A DNA stretch of 64,000 nt. Origin: Inia geoffrensis. Its lineage: Eukaryota; Chordata; Mammalia; Artiodactyla; Iniidae. The position numbers and the translations under genes were made by a program. The notes below the pieces were generated by a model. The model saw only the letters and a program-made list of their open reading frames with translations. It ran no database searches and had not been told where the DNA came from. Positions within the stretch are counted from its first letter, which is position 1, and every line of letters begins with the position of its first letter. The DNA lies in assembly GCA_036417435.1 (NCBI GenBank), contig JAZAQT010000774.1:124001-188000 (forward strand). Direction: 5' to 3'. Below, piece after piece: positions 49,854 to 62,445 of the stretch.

Positions 49854-51589
49854 TTGGCCAAAAAGGGCGTATGCGTTTTTTCCTGAATATATTCAGGAAA
49901 AAACGCATACGCCCTTTTTGGCCAACCAAGCAAGCCTGCAATGGAAATCCGCACTACAAGGAAGTCTCACTTCCCACGGATCCAAAGGGCCGTCCGAAAA
50001 AAGTGTAAAATCCAGAGAGGCAGGACAGGCCGTGGAGAACCGGCAGCTTTGTTATGCTGATGGGCGGGATGTAAATTGCCAACAGCCACTCTGGAGAAGT
50101 GGATGGTGTTTCCTGGAACAAAGAAAAAACCAAGCTAGAGAGCCTAGGGCACTTCCACTTATGGTGCTATAGATTCGGAAAATTTAAATGAAAAAGACAC
50201 AGCCACACCAAAGTTTGGGGCTGCTCTGTGTACGGGATCCTTGACTATGGTACAACTTTAATAGCCCAGAAAGAGAAAAATGGATATAGAAGTTGTGGTA
50301 CATCCCTACAATGGAATATCACTCAACAATGAAATCCATGGCAACACACCAGTAGCAGCATAATGACAGGATTTAGTTATGATGATTCTAAGTGAAATAA
50401 GTCACACAGAAAAAGAAACATCATAAGATATCACTAATACCGGGAATGTAAACACGGCTACGTGTGAACTGCATTACAAAACACAACAGAGTCTCACATT
50501 TACAAAAGAAACTTATGCTTGCTTAAGGGGAAAGGAGAGTGGGGAGGCTGCATAAAACCAGAGGTTCATATTAGGACAGATACCATTCCATAAGCCAAAT
50601 ATATATTAGACAAGACCTACTCCTTGCTCAACGAAATGGACTCAACACCCCGTATTCAAAACCTAGGAATATGCCTGACTATGAAGAAAATTAAAACCCA
50701 TACATTTATAGGTCTCCATAAGAAAATCATTTGTCTACAGCACCATACACACAGCAGTGTCAATAAGCTAAATCCCCTTATAAAAATAAATTTGAAAAAC
50801 AAAACACAAGGACTGTGAAATAGAGAGAAATTCTTAAATAAGTCCTTCAGGGCTTGTGAGGAATCTTGGATTTACCACCTCTACATCCACAGCTGGGGGA
50901 GAGATAAGGCTGGACACTTGGGGCTGATACTATTGGTGAGGGAATGCAGACCCTTTGAGGTAATGGTGCATGGTTCCCATTCCACGGGTCCCAAATCTCC
51001 ACGTTTAAGGGATTTATCCTTCAGCTAAAATATGCATGGAAAACCCAGAATATGGTCCACGAAGTGATCAGGCATAATTTCTAAAACTCATCGCCATTTT
51101 CGCCCCCTGATACTCGAGTTCGCCGTTCCAGATGCGATATTAACATTCTCCCCACTTGGAGAGTCAGTGCCTTTGACCTCTTGTTTGGCACAGTTTGCAA
51201 TTTCTGTGGAAGATGAACAGGAATAAGGAGAACCAATGAGCGGCTAACTCGATGTGTTTGGACGGGCACATTGAACTCTGATTTCCCTACAGGAAGAAGA
51301 ATTCACCAAAGGCTCAGCGGGCCATGCCGGAACGAGATTAGGGCCTGAAGCAATTCTTCGGGTTTTCGGTCAGCTCACAAGAAAGCGAGTTGAGAAAAGG
51401 AGATCTTTGGCACTGTAACTCACAATCCTGCAGAGTTCCAAATGACCCCTATCATCCAAAAATTTATTGAAGGAAGGCTGTGAAGAGGACTTGAACGCGA
51501 CGCAGAATTGCAGAAAACAGATATCAGGGGGTAGATAAGAATTGCTCTGAAAGCGTAGGAAAAGAGACAGCAGTTCGACAGTGATGCAC
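49854..51589 (+). repeat. Monomer R-12
   Basis: Palindrome 49854-49925, L1 about 49939-50809. Private mark TTTGTCTACAGC near 50,730. Confidence 0.9.
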
Positions 51590-51674
51590 TTGGCCAAAAA
51601 GGGCGTATGCGTTTTTTCCTGAATATATTCAGGAAAAAACGCATACGCCCTTTTTGGCCAACCAAGCAAGCCTG

Positions 51675-52545
51675 CAATGGAAATCCGCACTACAAGGAAG
51701 TCTCACTTCCCACCGATCCAAAGGGCCGTCCGAAAGAAGTGTAAAATCCAGAGAGGCAGGACAGGCCGTGGAGAACCGGCAGCCTTGTTATGCTGATGGG
51801 CGGGATGTAAATTGCCAACAGCCACTCTGGAGAAGTGGATGGTGTTTCCTGGAACAAAGAAAAAACCAAGCTAGAGAGCCTAGGGCACTTCCACTTATGG
51901 TGCTATAGATTCGGAAAATTTAAATGAAAAAGACACAGCCACACCAAAGTTTGGGGCTGCTCTGTGTACGGGATCCTTGTCTATGGTACAACTTTAATAG
52001 CCCAGAAAGAGAAAAATGGATATAGAAGTTGTGGTACATCCCTACAATGGAATATCACTCAACAATGAAATCCATGGCAACACACCAGTAGCAGCATAAT
52101 GACAGGATTTAGTTATGATGATTCTAAGTGAAATAAGTCACACAGAAAAAGAAACATCATAAGATATCACTAATACCGGGAATGTAAACACGGCTACGTG
52201 TGAACTGCATTACACAACACAACAGAGTCTCACATTTACAAAAGAAACTTATGCTTGCTTAAGGGGAAAGGAGAGTGGGGAGGCTGCATAAAACCGGAGG
52301 TTCATATTAGGACAGATACCATTCCATAAGCCAAATATATATTAGACAAGACCTACTCCTTGCTCAACGAAATGGACTCAACACCCCGTATTCAAAACCT
52401 AGGAATATGCCTGACTATGAAGAAAATTAAAACCCATACATTTATAGGTCTCCATAAGAAAATCATTTGTGTACAGCACCATACACACAGCAGTGTCAAT
52501 AAGCTAAATCCCCTTATAAAAATAAATTTGAAAAACAAAACACAA
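51675..52545 (+). mobile_element. Decayed L1 3' end, right-array representative
   Basis: Translation in shifting frames gives hallmarks of the L1 ORF2 protein C-terminus: MEIRTT-like at the start, CQQPLWRSGWCFL (compare VQPLWKTVWRFL), EKDTATPKFGAALCT from 51,926 (compare KDTCTPMFIAALFT), and WI-stop-KLWYIPTMEYHS around 52,018 (compare WIKKMWYIYTMEYYS). The in-frame stop and frame changes show that it is dead. The 3' UTR follows (GATATCACTAATACCGGGAATG; GGGGAAAGGAGAGTGGGGAG), then a CACTTTGCTGTACAGCA-like stretch (ATTTGTGTACAGCA) and the A-rich tail. Equivalent plus-strand segments lie 85-955 bp after each right-array palindrome start. Confidence 0.9.
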
Positions 52546-53325
52546 GGACTGTGAAATAGAGAGAAATTCTTAAATAAGTCCTTCAGGGCTTGTGAGGAAT
52601 CTTGGATTTACCACCTCTACATCCACAGCTGGGGGAGAGATAAGGCTGGACACTTGGGGCTGATACTATTGGTGAGGGAATGCAGACCCTTTGAGGTAAT
52701 GGTGCATGGTTCCCATTCCACGGGTCCCAAATCTCCACGTTTAAGGGATTTATCCTTCAGCTAAAATATGCATGGAAAACCCAGAATATGGTCCACGAAG
52801 TGATCAGGCATAATTTCTAAAACTCATCGCCATTTTCGCCCCCTGATACTCGAGTTCGCCGTTCCAGATGCGATATTAACATTCTCCCCACTTGGAGAGT
52901 CAGTGCCTTTGACCTCTTGTTTGGCACAGTTTGCAATTTCTGTGGAAGATGAACAGGAATAAGGAGAACCAATGAGCGGCTAACTCGATGTGTTTGGACG
53001 GGCACATTGAACTGTGATTTCCCTACAGGAAGAAGAATTCACCAAAGGCTCAGCGGGCCATGCCGGAACGAGATTAGGGCCTGAAGCAATTCTTCGGGTT
53101 TGCGGTCAGCTCACAAGAAAGCGAGTTGAGAAAAGGAGATCTTTGGCACTGTAACTCACAATCCTGCAGAGTTCCAAATGACCCCTATCATCCAAAAATT
53201 TATTGAAGGAAGGCTGTGAAGAGGACTTGAACGCGACGCAGAATTGCAGAAAACAGATATCAGGGGGTAGATAAGAATTGCTCTGAAAGCGTAGGAAAAG
53301 AGGCAGCAGTTCGACAGTGATGAAC
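52546..53325. repeat. Unidentified ~780-bp non-L1 part of the monomer, representative
   Basis: Between the L1 A-rich tail and the next palindrome lies sequence that I do not recognise. Its complement contains CTTCAATAAATTTTTGG, a possible polyadenylation signal, and CpG-containing stretches such as GAACGCGACGCAG. An LTR origin is conceivable, but I see no TG...CA ends or primer-binding site to support it. The equivalent on the left is, for example, 1,343-2,121 in inverse orientation. Confidence 0.6.
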
Positions 53326-55061
53326 TTGGCCAAAAAGGGCGTATGCGTTTTTTCCTGAATATATTCAGGAAAAAACGCATACGCCCTTTTTGGCCAACCA
53401 AGCAAGCCTGCAATGGAAATCCGCACTACAAGGAAGTCTCACTTCCCACCGATCCAAAGGGCCGTCCGAAAAAAGTGTAAAATCCAGAGAGGCAGGACAG
53501 GCCGTGGAGAACCGGCAGCCTTGTTATGCTGATGGGCGGGATGTAAATTGCCAACAGCCACTCTGGAGAAGTGGATGGTGTTTCCTGGAACAAAGAAAAA
53601 ACCAAGCTAGAGAGCCTAGGGCACTTCCACTTATGGTGCTATAGATTCGGAAAATTTAAATGAAAAAGACACAGCCACACCAAACTTTGGGGCTGCTCTG
53701 TGTACGGGATCCTTGACTATGGTACAACTTTAATAGCCCAGAAAGAGAAAAATGGATATAGAAGTTGTGGTACATCCCTACAATGGAATATCACTCAACA
53801 ATGAAATCCATGGCAACACACCAGTAGCAGCATAATGACAGGATTTAGTTATGATGATTCTAAGTGAAATAAGTCACACAGAAAAAGAAACATCATAAGA
53901 TATCACTAATACCGGGAATGTAAACACGGCTACGTGTGAACTGCATTACAAAACACAACAGAGTCTCACATTTACAAAAGAAACTTATGCTTGCTTAAGG
54001 GGAAAGGAGAGTGGGGAGGCTGCATAAAACCAGAGGTTCATATTAGGACAGATACCGTTCCATAAGCCAAATATATATTAGACAAGACCTACTCCTTGCT
54101 CAACGAAATGGACTCAACACCCCGTATTCAAAACCTAGGAATATGCCTGACTATGAAGAAAATTAAAACCCATACATTTATAGGTCTCCATAAGAAAATC
54201 ATTTGTGTACAGCACCATACACACAGCAGTGTCAATAAGCTAAATCCCCTTATAAAAATAAATTTGAAAAACAAAACACAAGGACTGTGAAATAGAGAGA
54301 AATTCTTAAATAAGTCCTTCAGGGCTTGTGAGGAATCTTGGATTTACCACCTCTACATCCACAGCTGGGGGAGAGATAAGGCTGGACACTTGGGGCTGAT
54401 ACTATTGGTGAGGGAATGCAGACCCTTTGAGGTAATGGTGCATGGTTCCCATTCCACGGGTCCCAAATCTCCACGTTTAAGGGATTTATCCTTCAGCTAA
54501 AATATGCATGGAAAACCCAGAATATGGTCCACGAAGTGATCAGGCATAATTTCTAAAACTCATCGCCATTTTCGCCCCCTGATACTCGAGTTCGCCGTTC
54601 CAGATGCGATATTAACATTCTCCCCACTTGGAGAGTCAGTGCCTTTGACATCTTGTTTGGCACAGTTTGCAATTTCTGTGGAAGATGAACAGGAATGAGG
54701 AGAACCAATGAGCGGCTAACTCGATGTGTTTGGACGGGCACATTGAACTCTGATTTCCCTACAGGAAGAAGAATTCACCAAAGGCTCAGCGGGCCATGCC
54801 GGAACGAGATTAGGGCCTGAAGCAATTCTTCGGGTTTGCGGTCAGCTCACAAGAAAGCGAGTTGAGAAAAGGAGATCTTTGGCACTGTAACTCACAATCC
54901 TGCAGAGTTCCAAATGACCCCTATCATCCAAAAATTTATTGAAGGAAGGCTGTGAAGAGGACTTGAACGCGACGCAGAATTGCAGAAAACAGATATCAGG
55001 GGGTAGATAAGAATTGCTCTGAAAGCGTAGGAAAAGAGGCAGCAGTTCGACAGTGATGCAC
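53326..55061 (+). repeat. Monomer R-14
   Basis: Palindrome 53326-53397, L1 about 53411-54281. First member of the 3,472-bp dimer. Private mark TTGACATCTTG near 54,645. Confidence 0.9.
53411..53644 (+). pseudogene. Relic of L1 ORF2 protein C-terminal cysteine-rich region (one of ~36 copies)
   Basis: The open frame starts at 53,390 upstream of the L1 homology, where its first residues (MANQASLQWK) come from the palindrome flank. From the KSAL region onward it aligns by eye with the C-terminal domain of L1 ORF2p: SLTSHRSKGP against YHLTPVRMAI, then CYADGRDVNCQQPLW against HCWWECKLVQPLW. The first two cysteines of the usual CX3CX7HX4C motif are lost, although the final cysteine remains. The frame stays open for about 84 codons and ends before the catalytically irrelevant tail. 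I treat it as a fossil that recurs because the satellite recurs; no start signal or intron context supports expression. Confidence 0.75.
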
Positions 55062-56797
55062 TTGGCCAAAAAGGGCGTATGCGTTTTTTCCTGAATATAT
55101 TCAGGAAAAAACGCATACGCCCTTTTTGGCCAACCAAGCAAGCCTGCAATGGAAATCCGCACTACAAGGAAGTCTCACTTCCCACCGATCCAAAGGGCCG
55201 TCCGAAAAAAGTGTAAAATCCAGAGAGGCAGGACAGGCCGTGGAGAACCGGCAGCCTTGTTATGCTGATGGGCGGGATGTAAATTGCCAACAGCCACTCT
55301 GGAGAAGTGGATGGTGTTTCCTGGAACAAAGAAAAAACCAAGCTAGAGAGCCTAGGGCACTTCCACTTATGGTGCTATAGATTCGGAAAATTTAAATGAA
55401 AAAGACACAGCCACACCAAAGTTTGGGGCTGCTCTGTGTACGGGATCCTTGACTATGGTACAACTTTAATAGCCCAGAAAGAGAAAAATGGATATAGAAG
55501 TTGTGGTACATCCCTACAATGGAATATCACTCAACAATGAAATCCATGGCAACACACCAGTAGCAGCATAATGACAGGATTTAGTTATGATGATTCTAAG
55601 TGAAATAAGTCACACAGAAAAAGAAACATCATAAGATATCACTAATACCGGGAATGTAAACACGGCTACGTGTGAACTGCATTACAAAACACAACAGAGT
55701 CTCACATTTACAAAAGAAACTTATGCTTGCTTAAGGGGAAACGCGAGTGGGGAGGCTGCATAAAACCAGAGGTTCATATTAGGACAGATACCATTCCATA
55801 AGCCAAATATATATTAGACAAGACCTACTCCTTGCTCAACGAAATGGACTCAACACCCCGTATTCAAAACCTAGGAATATGCCTGACTATGAAGAAAATT
55901 AAAACCCATACATTTATAGGTCTCCATAAGAAAATCATTTGTGTACAGCACCATACACACAGCAGTGTCAATAAGCTAAATCCCCTTATAAAAATAAATT
56001 TGAAAAACAAAACACAAGGACTGTGAAATAGAGAGAAATTCTTAAATAAGTCCTTCAGGGCTTGTGAGGAATCTTGGATTTACCACCTCTACATCCACAG
56101 CTGGGGGAGAGATAAGGCTGGACACTTGGGGCTGATACTATTGGTGAGGGAATGCAGACCCTTTGAGGTAATGGTGCATGGTTCCCATTCCACGGGTCCC
56201 AAATCTCCACGTTTAAGGGATTTATCCTTCAGCTAAAATATGCATGGAAAACCCAGAATATGGTCCACGAAGTGATCAGGCATAATTTCTAAAACTCATC
56301 GCCATTTTCGCCCCCTGATACTCGAGTTCGCCGTTCCAGATGCGATATTAACATTCTCCCCACTTGGAGAGTCAGTGCCTTTGACCTCTTGTTTGGCACA
56401 GTTTGCAATTTCTGTGGAAGATGAACAGGAATAAGGAGAACCAATGAGCGGCTAACTCGATGTGTTTGGACGGGCACATTGAACTCTGATTTCCCTACAG
56501 GAAGAAGAATTCACCAAAGGCTCAGCGGGCCATGCCGGAACGAGATTAGGGCCTGAAGCAATTCTTCGGGTTTGCGGTCAGCTCACAAGAAAGCGAGTTG
56601 AGAAAAGGAGATCTTTGGCACTGTAACTCACAATCCTGCAGAGTTCCAAATGACCCCTATCATCCAAAAATTTATTGAAGGAAGGCTGTGAAGAGGACTT
56701 GAACGCGACGCAGAATTGCAGAAAACAGATATCAGGGGGTAGATAAGAATTGCTCTGAAAGCGTAGGAAAAGAGGCAGCAGTTCGACAGTGATGAAC
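55062..56797 (+). repeat. Monomer R-15
   Basis: Palindrome 55062-55133, L1 about 55147-56017. Second dimer member, with AAACGCGAGTGG near 55,738. Confidence 0.9.
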
Positions 56798-58533
56798 TTG
56801 GCCAAAAAGGGCGTATGCGTTTTTTCCTGAATATATTCAGGAAAAAACGCATACGCCCTTTTTGGCCAACCAAGCAAGCCTGCAATGGAAATCCGCACTA
56901 CAAGGAAGTCTCACTTCCCACCGATCCAAAGGGCCGTCCGAAAAAAGTGTAAAATCCAGAGAGGCAGGACAGGCCGTGGAGAACCGGCAGCCTTGTTATG
57001 CTGATGGGCGGGATGTAAATTGCCAACAGCCACTCTGGAGAAGTGGATGGTGTTTCCTGGAACAAAGAAAAAACCAAGCTAGAGAGCCTAGGGCACTTCC
57101 ACTTATGGTGCTATAGATTCGGAAAATTTAAATGAAAAAGACACAGCCACACCAAAGTTTGGGGCTGCTCTGTGTACGGGATCCTTGACTATGGTACAAC
57201 TTTAATAGCCCAGAAAGAGAAAAATGGATATAGAAGTTGTGGTACATCCCTACAATGGAATATCACTCAACAATGAAATCCATGGCAACACACCAGTAGC
57301 AGCATAATGACAGGATTTAGTTATGATGATTCTAAGTGAAATAAGTCACACAGAAAAAGAAACATCATAAGATATCACTAATACCGGGAATGTAAACACG
57401 GCTACGTGTGAACTGCATTACAAAACACAACAGAGTCTCACATTTACAAAAGAAACTTATGCTTGCTTAAGGGGAAAGGAGAGTGGGGAGGCTGCATAAA
57501 ACCAGAGGTTCATATTAGGACAGATACCGTTCCATAAGCCAAATATATATTAGACAAGACCTACTCCTTGCTCAACGAAATGGACTCAACACCCCGTATT
57601 CAAAACCTAGGAATATGCCTGACTATGAAGAAAATTAAAACCCATACATTTATAGGTCTCCATAAGAAAATCATTTGTGTACAGCACCATACACACAGCA
57701 GTGTCAATAAGCTAAATCCCCTTATAAAAATAAATTTGAAAAACAAAACACAAGGACTGTGAAATAGAGAGAAATTCTTAAATAAGTCCTTCAGGGCTTG
57801 TGAGGAATCTTGGATTTACCACCTCTACATCCACAGCTGGGGGAGAGATAAGGCTGGACACTTGGGGCTGATACTATTGGTGAGGGAATGCAGACCCTTT
57901 GAGGTAATGGTGCATGGTTCCCATTCCACGGGTCCCAAATCTCCACGTTTAAGGGATTTATCCTTCAGCTAAAATATGCATGGAAAACCCAGAATATGGT
58001 CCACGAAGTGATCAGGCATAATTTCTAAAACTCATCGCCATTTTCGCCCCCTGATACTCGAGTTCGCCGTTCCAGATGCGATATTAACATTCTCCCCACT
58101 TGGAGAGTCAGTGCCTTTGACCTCTTGTTTGGCACAGTTTGCAATTTCTGTGGAAGATGAACAGGAATAAGGAGAACCAATGAGCGGCTAACTCGATGTG
58201 TTTGGACGGGCACATTGAACTCTGATTTCCCTACAGGAAGAAGAATTCACCAAAGGCTCAGCGGGCCATGCCGGAACGAGATTAGGGCCTGAAGCAATTC
58301 TTCGGGTTTGCGGTCAGCTCACAAGAAAGCGAGTTGAGAAAAGGAGATCTTTGGCACTGTAACTCACAATCCTGCAGAGTTCCAAATGACCCCTATCATC
58401 CAAAAATTTATTGAAGGAAGGCTGTGAAGAGGACTTGAACGCGACGCAGAATTGCAGAAAACAGATATCAGGGGGTAGATAAGAATTGCTCTGAAAGCGT
58501 AGGAAAAGAGGCAGCAGTTCGACAGTGATGCAC
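56798..58533 (+). repeat. Monomer R-16
   Basis: Palindrome 56798-56869, L1 about 56883-57753. Repeat of R-14 without its private changes. Confidence 0.9.
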
Positions 58534-60269
58534 TTGGCCAAAAAGGGCGTATGCGTTTTTTCCTGAATATATTCAGGAAAAAACGCATACGCCCTTTTTG
58601 GCCAACCAAGCAAGCCTGCAATGGAAATCCGCACTACAAGGAAGTCTCACTTCCCACCGATCCAAAGGGCCGTCCGAAAAAAGTGTAAAATCCAGAGAGG
58701 CAGGACAGGCCGTGGAGAACCGGCAGCCTTGTTATGCTGATGGGCGGGATGTAAATTGCCAACAGCCACTCTGGAGAAGTGGATGGTGTTTCCTGGAACA
58801 AAGAAAAAACCAAGCTAGAGAGCCTAGGGCACTTCCACTTATGGTGCTATAGATTCGGAAAATTTAAATGAAAAAGACACAGCCACACCAAAGTTTGGGG
58901 CTGCTCTGTGTACGGGATCCTTGACTATGGTACAACTTTAATAGCCCAGAAAGAGAAAAATGGATATAGAAGTTGTGGTACATCCCTACAATGGAATATC
59001 ACTCAACAATGAAATCCATGGCAACACACCAGTAGCAGCATAATGACAGGATTTAGTTATGATGATTCTAAGTGAAATAAGTCACACAGAAAAAGAAACA
59101 TCATAAGATATCACTAATACCGGGAATGTAAACACGGCTACGTGTGAACTGCATTACAAAACACAACAGAGTCTCACATTTACAAAAGAAACTTATGCTT
59201 GCTTAAGGGGAAACGCGAGTGGGGAGGCTGCATAAAACCAGAGGTTCATATTAGGACAGATACCATTCCATAAGCCAAATATATATTAGACAAGACCTAC
59301 TCCTTGCTCAACGAAATGGACTCAACACCCCGTATTCAAAACCTAGGAATATGCCTGACTATGAAGAAAATTAAAACCCATACATTTATAGGTCTCCATA
59401 AGAAAATCATTTGTGTACAGCACCATACACACAGCAGTGTCAATAAGCTAAATCCCCTTATAAAAATAAATTTGAAAAACAAAACACAAGGACTGTGAAA
59501 TAGAGAGAAATTCTTAAATAAGTCCTTCAGGGCTTGTGAGGAATCTTGGATTTACCACCTCTAAATCCACAGCTGGGGGAGAGATAAGGCTGGACACTTG
59601 GGGCTGATACTATTGGTGAGGGAATGCAGACCCTTTGAGGTAATGGTGCATGGTTCCCATTCCACGGGTCCCAAATCTCCACGTTTAAGGGATTTATCCT
59701 TCAGCTAAAATATGCATGGAAAACCCAGAATATGGTCCACGAAGTGATCAGGCATAATTTGTAAAACTCATAGCCATTTTCGCCCCCTGATACTCGAGTT
59801 CGCCGTTCCAGCTGCGATATTAACATTCTCCCCACTTGGAGAGTCAGTGCCTTTGACCTCTTGTTTAGCACAGTTTGCAATTTCTGTGGAAGATGAACAG
59901 GAATAAGGAGAACCAATGAGCGGCTAACTCGATGTGTTTGGACGGGCACATTGAACTCTGATTTCCCTACAGGAAGAAGAATTCACCAAAGGCTCAGCGG
60001 GCCATGCCGGAACGAGATTAGGGCCTGAAGCAATTCTTCAGGTTTTCGGTCAGCTCACAAGAAAGCGAGTTGAGAAAAGGAGATCTTTGGCACTGTAACT
60101 CACAATCCTGCAGAGTTCCAAATGACCCCTATCATCCAAAAATTTATTGAAGGAAGGCTGTGAAGAGGACTTGAACGCGACGCAGAATTGCAGAAAACAG
60201 ATATCAGGGGTTAGATAAGAATTGCTCTGAAAGCGTAGGAAAAGAGGCAGCAGTTCGACAGTGATGCAC
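58534..60269 (+). repeat. Monomer R-17
   Basis: Palindrome 58534-58605, L1 about 58619-59489. Repeat of R-15. From about 59,561 it carries the variants duplicated in R-18. Confidence 0.9.
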
Positions 60270-62445
60270 TTGGCCAAAAAGGGCGTATGCGTTTTTTCCT
60301 GAATATATTCAGGAAAAAACGCATACGCCCTTTTTGGCCAACCAAGCAAGCCTGCAATGGAAATCCGCACTACAAGAAGTCTCACTTCCCACCGATCCAA
60401 AGGGCCGTCCGAAAAAAGTGTAAAATCCAGAGAGGCAGGACAGGCCATGGAGAACCGGCAGCCTTGTTATGCTGATGGGCGGGATGTAAATTGCCAAGAG
60501 CCACTCTGGAGAAGTGGATGGTGTTTCTTGGAACAAAGAAAAAACCAAGCTAGAGAGCCTAGGGCACTTCCACTTATGGTGCTATAGATTCGGAAAATTT
60601 AAATGAAAAAGACACAGCCACACCAAAGTTTGGGGCTGCTCTGTGTACGGGATCCTTGACTATGGTACAACTTTAATAGCCCAGAAAGAGAAAAATGGAT
60701 ATAGAAGTTGTGGTACATCCCTACAATGGAATATCACTCAACAATGAAATCCATGGCAACACACCAGTAGCAGCATAATGACAGGATTTAGTTATGATGA
60801 TTCTAAGTGAAATAAGTCACACAGAAAAAGAAACATCATAAGATATCACTAATACCGGGAATGTAAACACGGCTACGTGTGAACTGCATTACAAAACACA
60901 ACAGAGTCTCACATTTACAAAAGAAACTTATGCTTGCTTAAGGGGAAAGGAGAGTGGGGAGGCTGCATAAAACCAGAGGTTCATATTAGGACAGATACCA
61001 TTCCATAAGCCAAATATATATTAGACAAGACCTACTCCTTGCTCAACGAAATGGACTCAACACCCCGTATTCAAAACCTAGGAATATGCCTGACTATGAA
61101 GAAAATTAAAACCCATACATTTATAGGTCTCCATAAGAAAATCATTTGTGTACAGCACCATACACACAGCAGTGTCAATAAGCTAAATCCCCTTATAAAA
61201 ATAAATTTGAAAAACAAAACACAAGGACTGTGAAATAGAGAGAAATTCTTAAATAAGTCCTTCAGGGCTTGTGAGGAATCTTGGATTTACCACCTCTAAA
61301 TCCACAGCTGGGGGAGAGATAAGGCTGGACACTTGGGGCTGATACTATTGGTGAGGGAATGCAGACCATTTGAGGTAATGGTGCATGGTTCCCATTCCAC
61401 GGGTCCCAAATCTCCACGTTTAAGGGATTTATCCTTCAGCTAAAATATGCATGGAAAACCCAGAATATGGTCCACGAAGTGATCAGGCATAATTTGTAAA
61501 ACTCATAGCCATTTTCGCCCCCTGATACTCGAGTTCGCCGTTCCAGCTGCGATATTAACATTCTCCCCACTTGGAGAGTCAGTGCCTTTGACCTCTTGTT
61601 TAGCACAGTTTGCAATTTCTGTGGAAGATGAACAGGAATAAGGAGAACCAATGAGCGGCTAACTCGATGTGTTTGGACGGGCACATTGAACTCTGATTTC
61701 CCTACAGGAAGAAGAATTCACCAAAGGCTCAGCGGGCCATGCCGGAACGAGATTAGGGCCTGAAGCAATTCTTCAGGTTTTCGGTCAGCTCACAAGAAAG
61801 CGAGTTGAGAAAAGGAGATCTTTGGCACTGTAACTCACAATCCTGCAGAGTTCCAAATGACCCCTATCATCCAAAAATTTATTGAAGGAAGGCTGTGAAG
61901 AGGACTTGAACGCGACGCAGAATTGCAGAAAACAGATATCAGGGGTTAGATAAGAATTGCTCTGAAAGCGTAGGAAAAGAGGCAGCAGTTCGACAGTGAT
62001 GCACTTGGCCAAAAAGGGCGTATGCGTTTTTTCCTGAATATATTCAGGAAAAAACGCATACGCCCTTTTTGGCCAACCAAGCAAGCCTGCAATGGAAATC
62101 CGCACTACAAGAAGTCTCACTTCCCACCGATCCAAAGGGCCGTCCGAAAAAAGTGTAAAATCCAGAGAGGCAGGACAGGCCATGGAGAACCGGCAGCCTT
62201 GTTATGCTGATGGGCGGGATGTAAATTGCCAAGAGCCACTCTGGAGAAGTGGATGGTGTTTCTTGGAACAAAGAAAAAACCAAGCTAGAGAGCCTAGGGC
62301 ACTTCCACTTATGGTGCTATAGATTCGGAAAATTTAAATGAAAAAGACACAGCCACACCAAAGTTTGGGGCTGCTCTGTGTACGGGATCCTTGACTATGG
62401 TACAACTTTAATAGCCCAGAAAGAGAAAAATGGATATAGAAGTTT
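59561..62445 (+). repeat. Recent single-monomer tandem duplication
   Basis: A cluster of private variants repeats at exactly 1,735 bp: CCTCTAAATCC (59,559 and 61,294), TTTGTAAAACTCATAGCC, CCAGCTGCGATATT, TGTTTAGCACAG, TTCTTCAGGTTTTCGG and GTGTTTCTTGGAAC (about 60,521 and 62,256). A difference appears at about 61,368 (GACCATTTG), and the shared run ends by about 62,446. Confidence 0.82.
60270..62004 (+). repeat. Monomer R-18
   Basis: Palindrome 60270-60341, L1 about 60355-61225. Almost identical to the flanking duplicated parts of R-17 and R-19. Confidence 0.9.

Larger units (their letters stand above)
51590..53325 (+). repeat. Monomer R-13
   Basis: Palindrome 51590-51661, L1 51675-52545. 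Private marks are CCGAAAGAAGTG near 51,730 and CCTTGTCTATGG near 51,974. Confidence 0.9.
53326..60269 (+). repeat. Two-monomer higher-order repeat, period 3,472 bp (two copies)
   Basis: Monomers starting at 53326 and 56798 share TGATGAACTTGG before the palindrome and GATACCGTTCC (about 54,051 and 57,523). Those starting at 55062 and 58534 share GGGGAAACGCGAGTGG (about 55,735 and 59,207). The alternation gives a dimer with a period of 3,472 bp. Confidence 0.8.
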
